DNA of 5,582 bases from Methanomicrobiales archaeon (GCA_019136335.1 JAGVUK010000132.1:1-5582); one strand, 5' to 3'; positions 1 through 5,229 are shown, counted from the stretch's first letter. A program made the numbers and translations. The notes: generated by a model from the letters alone, not told the origin.

Positions 1-1431
1 GCCCGATCCGGCGGATCGGCGTCATCGGGATGGGCTACGTCGGCATCCCGGCGGCGGCGCTCTTTGCGGACGTGCCGGGAGTCGAGCACGTCTACGGCTT
101 CCAGCGGGACTCCGTTACAAGATCGCCATGCTCAACCGCGGGGAGTCGCCGCTCAAGGGCGAGGAGCCCGGGCTTGAAGAGTTACTGAGAAAGGTCGTCG
201 GCGCCGGGAAGTTCTCCTGCACCGCGGACTTCTCGAAGATCGCGGGGTGCGACGCGGTGACCCTCGCGATCCAGACGCCTTTTCTCGACAAGAAAGACCT
301 CCTCCCGGACTTCTCGGCGCTCGTCGAGGGGCTCCGGCATGTCGGGCGGCATCTAACGCCGGGGACGCTCGTGGTGCTCGAGTCGACGATCACCCCCGGC
401 ACGACCGCCGGGATGGCCCGCGAGATCCTCGAAACCGCCGGGATGGCCCGCGAGATCCTCGAAGCGGAGTCGGGGCTCGTCGCCGGGAAGGACTTTGCCC
501 TCGCGCACGCGCCCGAGCGGGTGATGGTCGGCCGGCTGCTCCGCAATATCCGGGAGCACGACCGGATCGTCGGCGGGATCGACGATGTGTCCACGGCCCG
601 TGCCGTGGAGCTCTACGCGCCGGTCCTCACCGCCGGCACGGTCATCCCGATGACCGGCGACCGCGGCCGAGGTGACGAAGACCGCCGAGAACACCTTCCG
701 CGATCTCCAGATCGCGGCGGTGAACCAGCTCGCCCTCTCCTTTGAGGCGATGGGGATCAATGTCTACGCTTGTCCGGGCCGGGTGGCGTCGCTGAAGGGC
801 GAGGGGATCACCCGGGCGATCCTCCGGCCGGGGGCCGGGGTCGGCGGTCACTGCCTGACGAAGGACACCTACCACCTGGAGCGGGGGGTGCAGGTGCTCG
901 GTAAGGATCTGGATTTTCCGGCCGGCCGGGAGTCCCTCTACACCCTCGCCCGCGCCATCAACGACTTCATGCCCGAGCATATGCTGCGGTTGACGGAGTC
1001 GGCGCTCGCACAGGTAGGGAAGAGTCTCGCGGGTTCCAGGATTGCGCTCTCAGGCTCGGGCGTTCATCAACGACTCCGACGACGCGAGGAATACGCCGGC
1101 GGAGCCGTTCCGGGATGCGGCCATCGCTGCCGGCGCAGAGGTCGCCGTCCACGACCCCTGGGTGGACCCCAAGACGTCGCCGGACGCGCCTCCGGGGCTC
1201 TCGCGGGATTTGGAAGGGGTGCTTGCCGGCGCGGATGCGGTGGTGGTCTTTGCCGGGCACAAGGAGTACCGGGGGCTCGAGCCGGCGCAGGTGAAGGGGT
1301 TGTGCGGGTCTCCCCACCCAGCGATCGTGGACGGCCGGAACGTCGTGGACCCGGATGCGTGGATTGCCGAGGGCTTCGCCTACCGGGGGATCGGCCGGGG
1401 CGATAAGAACCGGCATGCACTAAGGGAATAA
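1..1431 (+). pseudogene. wecC: UDP-N-acetyl-D-mannosamine dehydrogenase (UDP-glucose/GDP-mannose dehydrogenase family), 5'-partial and multiply frameshifted
   Basis: The family oxidises UDP-ManNAc to UDP-ManNAcA with two NAD+, supplying uronic sugars for surface glycans. Homology is continuous but split over frames. The Rossmann motif GMGYVG (27-44) is in frame 3. Codons from 116 (YKIAMLNRGESPLKGEEPGL) to about 656 are in frame 2, including LESTITPGTT. About 657-1056 is in frame 3, with the catalytic-cysteine motif GVGGHCLTKD (Cys codon 852-854). About 1058-1431 is in frame 1 (AFINDSDDARNTPAEPFRD, then VAVHDPWVD). The junctions are a net loss of bases at 113-116, an extra G near 656-657 (TGDRGRG where the family has TATAAEVT) and an extra C near 1057. 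A 30-bp tandem duplication lies at 404-463. The start is just upstream of the window. It is not expressible as one protein; real decay is more likely than sequencing error because of the duplication, but assembly error is not excluded. Confidence 0.9.
404..463 (+). repeat. Perfect 30-bp tandem duplication inside the wecC-type pseudogene
   Basis: Units 404-433 and 434-463 are identical. Each encodes TAGMAREILE in frame 2, so the copy adds 10 residues without shifting the frame. The protein family has this segment (TPGTTxGMAREILEAESGL in the homologs I remember) once. The insertion follows the conserved TITPGTT loop of the central helical region. Confidence 0.97.
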
Positions 1432-1734
1432 CACCCCGCTCTCCCCTTATTCTACCGGTCTGAGGAGACCCTTTCCACCCCGGGCAGATTCGATCTCCGT
1501 CAACCTTGCTGCCAGGTCACCATTCAGCGTTGAATGTCCGGGGGCTCTGGATCGAGCGGACCCCCTTATAGTGCCATAGGCTACCCGCCACGGAAGGGAT
1601 TGGTTGACGGGTGAGATCACTTGCCACGAGGAGGAAGTGTGTTGGGGCCACCACCCTGCCGGCTCCTCCCCAACGCCCGCCGGATAGCCTCCTCCGGGTC
1701 ATCTGCAAGAGGGATCCGGAGTTCGGCCGAGTGC
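1432..1734. other. Intergenic stretch with no convincing gene
   Basis: This is the convergent gap between the wecC-type pseudogene and the GNAT gene. I see no RNA gene and no complete coding region. Two weak hairpin-forming segments occur: ATTCA/TGAAT arms near 1524-1537 and GGGGG/CCCCC arms near 1541-1565; the latter is followed by a short CTTATA. On the minus strand, 1617-1739 stays open after the GNAT stop and encodes a fragment containing IPLADDPEEAIRRALGRS. It has no start codon and reads like the tail of a lost gene, whose family I do not recognise. Confidence 0.5.
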
Positions 1735-2256
1735 TCACACTATCAGGTGCTCCATCTCCAGCAGTTTGTGATAATCCATATACATATGGACCGGATCGGT
1801 GGATCTCCGGGTTGCTCGTTTGAACCCGAATTTCTCGTAGAACCCTACGGATTCCTGTTTTGAATCCACGGTGATGATCCTGCACCCGACATATTTTGAT
1901 ATATTCATCGTGAGCGCCAGAACCTCACCGAGCATCAGAAACCCGATACCGGTCCGTTGATATTTTGAGGAGGTTGCCAGTCGGGCGATCTTGAGAGCCG
2001 GGTATTTCCGGTAAGGATACCCTCGTTTCCCATCCTCCGGGGCTACCTGTTTGACATCGATGCAGTCAGTGACGAGCGTGAAAAATCCGACCAGTTCAGA
2101 GTCGATATACGCAAGATGCGTTACCGACAGTCGTTCTTCCTGATATTCCCTCGAATCCTCGATCAAGAACTCATCCAGATCGGTATGACCACACCTGAAG
2201 GCTGATACCTCCAGGTCCCTGGAAAGCGGTAAAAAACGGAGTGCCGGGAGAGGCAT
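1735..2256 (-). CDS. GNAT-family N-acetyltransferase, TacT/AtaT-like candidate toxin (173 aa)
   Basis: GNAT enzymes transfer the acetyl group of acetyl-CoA to an amine; TacT/AtaT-type toxins acetylate aminoacyl-tRNA and block translation. The early CGHTDLDEFL motif (residues 22-31) matches the 'F.CG...LD.FL' signature of that subgroup. LVGFFTLVTDCI (55-66) is the central strand. IARLATSSKYQRTGIG (90-105) holds the acetyl-CoA pyrophosphate loop Q-x-x-G-x-G. IITVDSKQESVGFYEKFGF (127-145) holds Tyr140, at the usual general-acid position. Length fits the 160-180 residues typical of these toxins. I chose the ATG at 2256 over a TTG at 2295 because the upstream small gene stops at 2261, leaving a 4-nt gap, as expected for translational coupling. 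The fold is clear; the toxin role is inferred from subgroup resemblance and operon layout. Confidence 0.88.
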   Translation of the reverse strand: MPLPALRFLPLSRDLEVSAFRCGHTDLDEFLIEDSREYQEERLSVTHLAYIDSELVGFFTLVTDCIDVKQVAPEDGKRGYPYRKYPALKIARLATSSKYQRTGIGFLMLGEVLALTMNISKYVGCRIITVDSKQESVGFYEKFGFKRATRRSTDPVHMYMDYHKLLEMEHLIV

Positions 2257-2260
2257 ATCT

Positions 2261-2407
2261 TCACAGACGCTGATTTTGCGCTCTGTGCGCCGCAAACCGG
2301 ATCAGTTTCCGCGCGTCGTCAGTATAGGTGGGCCTCTCCATGTACTCATGGAAACGCCGGGCATCTTCGCCCTCAAGGGTAAGCCCGAGTTCGATTGGTT
2401 TTGCCAT
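2261..2407 (-). CDS. Small 48-aa protein, candidate antitoxin partner of the GNAT
   Basis: The protein begins MAKPIELGLTLEGEDARRF and continues with HEYMERPTYTDDARKLIRFA and a basic tail ending in HRAQNQRL. A strong Shine-Dalgarno site (GAGGTGGAG, 2412-2420) sits 4 nt before the ATG, and an AT-rich TATA-like element lies further upstream. The stop TGA (2263-2261) is 4 nt before the GNAT start, so the two genes form one transcription and translation unit. The sequence predicts an N-terminal beta strand followed by two helices. It lacks an obvious ribbon-helix-helix (DUF1778/TacA) signature, so it would be a different antitoxin type from that of classic TacAT. Function is inferred from size, order and coupling only; it could also be an uncharacterised regulator. 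Confidence 0.75.
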   Translation of the reverse strand: MAKPIELGLTLEGEDARRFHEYMERPTYTDDARKLIRFAAHRAQNQRL

Positions 2408-2411
2408 TGTC

Positions 2412-2420
2412 ACTCCACCT
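2412..2420 (-). promoter_or_regulatory. Shine-Dalgarno site of the 48-aa gene
   Basis: On the minus strand this reads GAGGTGGAG, followed by TGAC and then the ATG at 2407. The match to the archaeal GGAGGTGA consensus is good and fixes the start of this short gene. Confidence 0.75.
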
Positions 2421-2427
2421 CTGGATA

Positions 2428-2439
2428 TGATATAATAAT
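2428..2439 (-). promoter_or_regulatory. TATA-like promoter element of the small-protein/GNAT operon
   Basis: Minus-strand ATTATTATATCA stands out in GC-rich surroundings. Its centre is about 26 nt from the ATG, so the usual TATA-to-start distance puts transcription initiation at or very close to the start codon. That sits oddly with the clear Shine-Dalgarno site; a weaker CTATTTG further upstream (about 2451-2460) might instead be the box. Confidence 0.45.
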
Positions 2440-2473
2440 CGTGGCTACCTCAAATAGGTTTCGTCATGCTCCC

Positions 2474-2483
2474 GGGTTAACCC
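2474..2483. promoter_or_regulatory. 10-bp perfect palindrome upstream of the small-protein/GNAT operon
   Basis: GGGTTAACCC is perfectly self-complementary and lies about 35 bp upstream of the TATA-like element. It shares the GGGTNNACCC form with the palindrome GGGTATACCC at 3582-3591. An operator role is only a guess. Confidence 0.3.
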
Positions 2484-2507
2484 TCTCCGAGCTCCCGGAT
2501 CCACTCA

Positions 2508-2660
2508 TCACCCCGGAGATGCAGGGGGTCTTTGCATCGGTGAATATCCTTCCCTGATAGGGTTGTGCAGAGAGACCGTCGCGCCGTCGGCGAGCGCCCG
2601 GATCTCGACCACGCCTCCAGTGGGGGCGAGGTACTCGATTGCTCGGCGGCGATCCCCCAC
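2508..2660 (-). pseudogene. Primase-like N-terminal fragment (50 codons), decayed
   Basis: A GTG-started frame encodes AIEYLAPTGGVVEIRALADG at about residues 7-26. The 'G-VVEIRAL' pattern resembles the N-terminus of plasmid and viral primase/helicase proteins, where 'EVRAL...SGYFDD' is usual. Here the next residues diverge (SLHNPIREGYS) and the frame ends at 2508. One base upstream in register, the adjacent frame encodes DEVKWGIAAE, which would join to AIEYL if a single base were restored, so a frameshift is likely. An in-frame GAGGT lies just before the GTG. It may be a remnant of the same lost replicon as the adjacent Orc1/Cdc6 piece. The family call is tentative. Confidence 0.3.
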
Positions 2661-2670
2661 TTGACCTCAT

Positions 2671-2949
2671 CGAGGTATCGGCCAGCGGCGCCGGGCAGCC
2701 GCAGACCTGCTCGAAGATGCTTCGGTAGACGGCGAGCTGAGTGTGGTCGTGGTGGCAGTTGATGTAGGCCAAGGCGACCTGCCCGGGCTCCTCCCGGGCC
2801 ATGGAAAAGATCCTTCCGGGGGCCGGCGCCCAGGAGGAGGAAGGCGAGTTCCTGGCGTCGCGGTGGTGGAGGTGGTCGGGCATGTAGGCGAAGTCAAAGA
2901 CGTCGGGATCTCTGAAGAGGGTCTGGTCGGAGCGGAGAAGGCGTTTCAT
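2671..2949 (-). pseudogene. Orc1/Cdc6-type replication initiator, N-terminal remnant lacking the P-loop
   Basis: Archaeal Orc1/Cdc6 proteins are AAA+ ATPases of about 370-430 residues that bind origins and load the MCM helicase. The ATG at 2949 opens with MKRLLRSDQTLFRDPDVFDF followed by AYMPDHLHHRDA (residues 13-32), the characteristic N-terminus of these proteins in Methanomicrobiales. After Ala32 (codon 2856-2854) a base is missing. The neighbouring frame continues QELAFLLLGAG, and the original frame resumes at GRIFSMAREE. The stretch that should hold Walker A (GPPGTGKTT) is absent. Homology continues through ALAYINCHHDHTQLAVYRSIFEQVCG and stops near 2674. About 92 codons remain, with no nucleotide-binding site, so the product cannot be functional. 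The longer open frame through this region (2464-3315) is a composite and not a gene. Confidence 0.75.
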
Positions 2950-3003
2950 AGGAGAGACTGGAGAAGAAGGGATTGTTAAAGGCTGGCCGTGCGCGGGCTG
3001 AAA

Positions 3004-3029
3004 GTGAAGGGGGGTATTCCCCGCTTCAC
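3004..3029 (-). terminator. Terminator-like hairpin over the stop codon of the 167-aa gene
   Basis: Arms GTGAAG-GGGG (with one extra G) and CCCC-G-CTTCAC pair around a TATT loop, giving 10 pairs with a single G/G mismatch. The stop TGA of the minus-strand gene (3028-3026) lies in the first arm on that strand. Only a short T run (TTT) follows, so it could also be an mRNA 3'-end stabiliser. Confidence 0.45.
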
Positions 3030-3529
3030 GCCAGGGCGGGCACCGCATCGGTCCAGGTCTCGACCGTGGTCCGGATCGTGTCGTCCTGGTAGGACGAGAT
3101 CCGGACGGTCTTCCGGGTGAAGGTGACGTAGTAGTCGTCACCGGACGGGTCGTGGCACGTGAGCTGGCAGTAGTAGGACTCGCCGCCGAAGTCGCGCTCG
3201 GCAACGCCGCCCATCGCGGTTGCGAGGGTCGCGTTCGCGAGAGCCTCCGCGGCGTTCGCCTCGAACGCGGTGATCGAGGGGGACTGCAGGGAGACGGTCC
3301 CGACCTTCTTGCCATCGTTGACGAAGTTCACCTTCGCGGTGTAGTGCTCGCGGTTCCGGACGACCGGGGCGACGGGCTGACCGTTGCGGTCGGTATACCC
3401 GACGCACCCGAAGGGGTTGTCGTCGATGACGGCCTGGATGAGGGTGTTAAACGACGTTACGGTGGCGATCGGAACGGTGAGGTCCCGGACCGCCGATTTG
3501 TTCACGGTCTTCTGCACGAAGTCTGCCAT
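3026..3529 (-). CDS. Hypothetical beta-rich protein, 167 aa, possibly virus-derived
   Basis: I do not recognise the family. The ATG at 3529 has a good Shine-Dalgarno site (AGGAGA) 7 nt upstream, and a TATA box lies at 3574-3582. The protein starts MADFVQKTVNKSAVRDLTVP, has no signal peptide or membrane segment, and alternates polar and hydrophobic residues in short beta-type runs. These include AKVNFVND (65-72), KVGTVSLQS (75-83), a central alanine-rich helix (87-106), SYYCQLTCHDPSG (118-130), DDYYVTFTRKTVRISS (131-146) and TIRTTVETWT (151-160). Cysteines are at 42, 121 and 125. Its composition and size recall small virion structural proteins, and the divergent neighbour resembles a holin-associated protein, so a viral origin is plausible but unproven. 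The reading frame is intact with host-like GC-rich codons, unlike the decayed genes beside it. Confidence 0.8.
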   Translation of the reverse strand: MADFVQKTVNKSAVRDLTVPIATVTSFNTLIQAVIDDNPFGCVGYTDRNGQPVAPVVRNREHYTAKVNFVNDGKKVGTVSLQSPSITAFEANAAEALANATLATAMGGVAERDFGGESYYCQLTCHDPSGDDYYVTFTRKTVRISSYQDDTIRTTVETWTDAVPALA

Positions 3530-3542
3530 GGTTGGTTCTCCT

Positions 3543-3555
3543 AGCCTGCCAGGCT
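3543..3555. repeat. Short palindrome at the predicted transcript start of the 167-aa gene
   Basis: AGCCTG and CAGGCT are perfect inverted 6-mers around a single C. A one-base loop is too tight for an RNA hairpin, so a dimeric protein-binding site is the likelier reading if it has a function. CCCGGG follows at 3557-3562. Confidence 0.35.
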
Positions 3556-3573
3556 TCCCGGGAATGTGACAGA

Positions 3574-3591
3574 CACTTATAGGGTATACCC
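3574..3591 (-). promoter_or_regulatory. Promoter of the 167-aa gene: TATA box abutting a perfect palindrome
   Basis: The minus strand reads GGGTATACCC (3591-3582, perfect palindrome) running directly into CCTATAAGT (TATA box, 3582-3574). The predicted transcript start is near 3552, giving a leader of about 23 nt that includes the AGGAGA ribosome site. The palindrome occupies the place of the BRE, so a repressor or activator bound there would affect TBP/TFB access. Confidence 0.5.
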
Positions 3592-3643
3592 GGGGAGGAT
3601 TAGCCTGACTTTATCAAAAGGCCTGGATTTGACTCTGATTCTT

Positions 3644-3652
3644 GAATATAAT
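3644..3652 (+). promoter_or_regulatory. TATA-like element of the coiled-coil/membrane protein gene
   Basis: GAATATAAT lies in an AT-richer patch about 60 nt before the ATG at 3711. A transcript start near 3675 would give a leader of about 35 nt carrying the AGGAGGG ribosome site (3697-3703). Confidence 0.45.
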
Positions 3653-3710
3653 CCTTACGGTCAGGCTTTTTCCCTTCTGCGTCGTAGTGTCTTCCAGGAG
3701 GGTTACCAGG

Positions 3711-4016
3711 ATGACCGAGGAGAAGACCACCCGGGAGCTCGTCTACGAGACAAACCGGGATGTGAAGTGGATCTGTAAGATGCTGCAGCGCATGGAGGCG
3801 CAGGATGAAGAGTTTGAGGCGCGGATCCGGGCGCTGGAGGGGTGGCGGGCGGAGAAGGTGGGTGAGGAGCGGAGGGTTTCCACGATCAGCGCCGGGGCCG
3901 GCGGAGTCGTGGGCGGGGTGGTGGCGGTGATTGTGAGGGTGCTGGGCGGGGGTGAGGAGGTACGATTACTTTCGCCTTGCTCCAGGTATCTTTATATAAA
4001 TCATCCTCTTAATTAA
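3711..4016 (+). CDS. XhlA/holin-associated-like protein: N-terminal coiled coil, C-terminal membrane anchor (101 aa)
   Basis: AGGAGGG sits about 7 nt before the ATG at 3711, which selects this start over upstream in-frame codons. Residues 1-55 are highly charged and helical (MTEEKTTRELVYETNRDVKW, then LQRMEAQDEEFEARIRALEGW), with heptad-like hydrophobics typical of a coiled coil. Residues 57-78 (STISAGAGGVVGGVVAVIVRVL) form one glycine- and valine-rich membrane segment. This layout and the 'RI..LE.WRAEK' linker match the XhlA/haemolysin family of small phage proteins that act with holins; that is an architectural resemblance, not a search result. The last 20 or so residues after LGGG look non-native: they run through the AT-rich promoter of the next gene, so the original stop has probably been lost. 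It is transcribed away from the 167-aa gene, and both may belong to one viral module. Confidence 0.7.
   Translation: MTEEKTTRELVYETNRDVKWICKMLQRMEAQDEEFEARIRALEGWRAEKVGEERRVSTISAGAGGVVGGVVAVIVRVLGGGEEVRLLSPCSRYLYINHPLN
3990..4001 (+). promoter_or_regulatory. TATA box of the CD-NTase-like gene
   Basis: CTTTATATAAAT is a near-ideal archaeal TATA box. It predicts initiation around 4021-4023 and a leader of about 24 nt containing GGAAGTGAT (4032-4040), close to the GGAGGTGAT consensus. This strong signal supports translation from the TTG at 4046. Confidence 0.6.
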
Positions 4017-4045
4017 AAATCATTATAATATGGAAGTGATGCTTT

Positions 4046-4174
4046 TTGGCGACTACTATCAAGCAGGCATTCAATAAACTCAAGCAGAATCTAGAAATAA
4101 CTGATCTCCAGGAGGGAACCGTCTCGGCACGTCAACAAAGGATAAGGGGGGCAGTAGGAGACAATTTTCGGTAA
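4046..4174 (+). pseudogene. CD-NTase-like (CBASS/SMODS-type) nucleotidyltransferase, N-terminal 42 codons, truncated by IS1
   Basis: CD-NTases make cyclic oligonucleotide signals that activate CBASS antiviral effectors. From the TTG at 4046 (Shine-Dalgarno GGAAGTGAT 5 nt upstream, TATA box at 3990-4001) the frame encodes LATTIKQAFNKLKQNLEITD, then LQEGTVSARQQRIRGAVGDN, then FR. The pattern 'F.KF..NLEIT..Q...VS.RQ..VR..V' is the helix preceding the 'FL.GSY.R.T' active-site segment in archaeal and bacterial CD-NTases and related nucleotidyltransferases. That catalytic segment and everything after it are missing: the IS1 element begins at 4170 and its terminal GGTAA gives the stop TAA (4172-4174). 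No downstream portion reappears after the element. With only 42 residues, the family call is from memory and moderate; another nucleotidyltransferase of the same superfamily is possible. Confidence 0.55.
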
Positions 4175-4194
4175 TGTCCTAGATTAACATACTT
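4170..4194 (+). repeat. IS1 left terminal inverted repeat
   Basis: The outer 13 bases GGTAATGTCCTAG match the right end exactly, and the inner CATACTT also matches. Including the three flanking bases TTC, the exact match extends to 16 bp; those bases could be coincidental host sequence. The repeat provides the stop codon of the truncated upstream gene. Confidence 0.9.
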
Positions 4195-4200
4195 TATATT
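4189..4200 (+). promoter_or_regulatory. Transposase promoter element
   Basis: ATACTTTATATT just inside the left repeat is TATA-like and would start transcription near 4221, about 11 nt before the transposase ATG. GTGAT (4223-4227) could be a weak ribosome site. Confidence 0.4.
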
Positions 4201-4231
4201 GGATCACGTCCTATCATTCCTTGTGATTTCA

Positions 4232-5229
4232 ATGGTCAGACCGCGTGGACGTATTGATGTTGTTTGTCAAAACCCTGCCTGTCACTATTATCGCCTGGAA
4301 GAAGGGAAAGACATTATCAAACGAGGGAAAGATGCAAGAACCTCCCAGCAACGTTACTATTGCAAGCACTGCAAGAAGTTCTTCATGGCAACAAAAGGCA
4401 CTATCCTCTTCAGGAGACATCTTCCCGAGACTGAGATTATTACGATTTGCAAACATTTTGTTGAAAAGAACGGTATTCGGAGTATTGAGCGGATTACCGG
4501 TCACCACAGGGATACAATTGGGAACCTCCTGACCGCCGTTGCAGAACATGCCACCGAAATGAATGACATCCTCATCCAGGAGTTAGGGTTGACACCGGTT
4601 GAATGTGATGAGTTCTGGACGTTCGTAAAAAAAAAGAAAAACACGTTGTCAAAGACGGCTCAGAACCAGATTTCGCAGGCGATGCATGGGTCTACACGAG
4701 TATAAAGAGAGGCACCTATTTCCTCATTGCCTATGCAGTCGGGAAACACACCCAGGAGACCTATGATCGTATGATGGATCAACTCTATGAACGGATTGCG
4801 TTACCCTATCCTGACGAGAAACTTGCTATCTACTCTGATGGGAATGATCAATACGAAAAAACCTTGAACGACCTTTACGCGGCCCCTTGCGTGAATTATG
4901 GTCAGATCATAAAAGTTCTGGAGAAAGGTAAGGTCGTTGAGAAGTTGAAACGGGTAATCATCGGATCACCGGATCTCTCGGAGATCGAAACGACGGATAT
5001 TGAAAACTCAAACGGTATCTTCCGAGAACGGGTCGGTCGCCTCGTCCGAAAAACAAAATGTTTCTCAAAACTGAAATGCCGACTGGAAGCAGCACTGGCA
5101 GTATTTCAGTTTTATTGGAATTTCATGAATGAAATGAACGGAAAATCAACGCCAGGGATGGTTGAAGGCCTTATTGACCAAAAGATCACGTGGAACATAT
5201 TTTTGCATACAATCATTAAGTATGGGTAA
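4232..5229 (+). CDS. IS1-family transposase, expressed through a -1 frameshift (332 aa fusion)
   Basis: The N-terminal part (MVRPRGRIDVVCQNPACHYY onward) has a zinc finger with Cys12, Cys17, Cys44 and Cys47 and a helix-turn-helix near residues 82-103 (IRSIERITGHHRDTIGNLL). The zero frame stops at 4705. The catalytic DDE core needs the -1 frame: Asp126 (VECDEFW) precedes the shift, then GDAWVYTSIKRGTYFL, Asp203 (YSDGNDQY) and Glu258 (TDIENSNGIFRERVGRLVRK) follow, ending at 5229 inside the right repeat. The shift maps to 4627-4641, with A AAA AAG at 4630-4636 in the correct register. IS1 elements classically use -1 programmed frameshifting, so this is probably functional, but a one-base loss from the A run would look the same. 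I chose the ATG at 4232 because homology begins there; a TTG at 4199 is in frame. Confidence 0.85.
4627..4641 (+). promoter_or_regulatory. Probable -1 ribosomal frameshift site (A AAA AAG)
   Basis: Nine A, one G and five A form a slippery tract. Zero-frame codons 4631-4633 (AAA) and 4634-4636 (AAG), preceded by A4630, fit X XXY YYZ exactly. Slipping back one base joins FVKKK to EKHVVKDGSEPDFAGDAWVY. Confidence 0.6.

Noticed and set aside
967..1420. Minus-strand coding frames opposite the end of the dehydrogenase
   Set aside because: They are Arg/Pro-rich shadows; the plus strand shows unmistakable dehydrogenase sequence in this interval.
1541..1565. A rho-independent-style terminator after the dehydrogenase
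   Set aside because: The GGGGG/CCCCC arms leave a poorly paired interior and there is no T tract; it also lies more than 100 bp past the stop.
2257..2295. An upstream TTG start adding 13 residues to the GNAT
   Set aside because: It would overlap the end of the 48-aa gene; the ATG at 2256 fits the 4-nt coupling and the family's usual N-terminus.
2464..3315. A single 283-residue minus-strand gene
   Set aside because: Its first part is the antisense shadow of the well-supported 167-aa gene region in another frame, and its middle is the Orc1/Cdc6 remnant. The composition of the remainder (Arg/Pro/Ser-rich) is typical of a non-coding frame in GC-rich DNA.
3152..3544. A plus-strand gene opposite the 167-aa protein
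   Set aside because: It has no ribosome site or promoter, and its composition mirrors the codon structure of the minus-strand gene, which has clear start signals.
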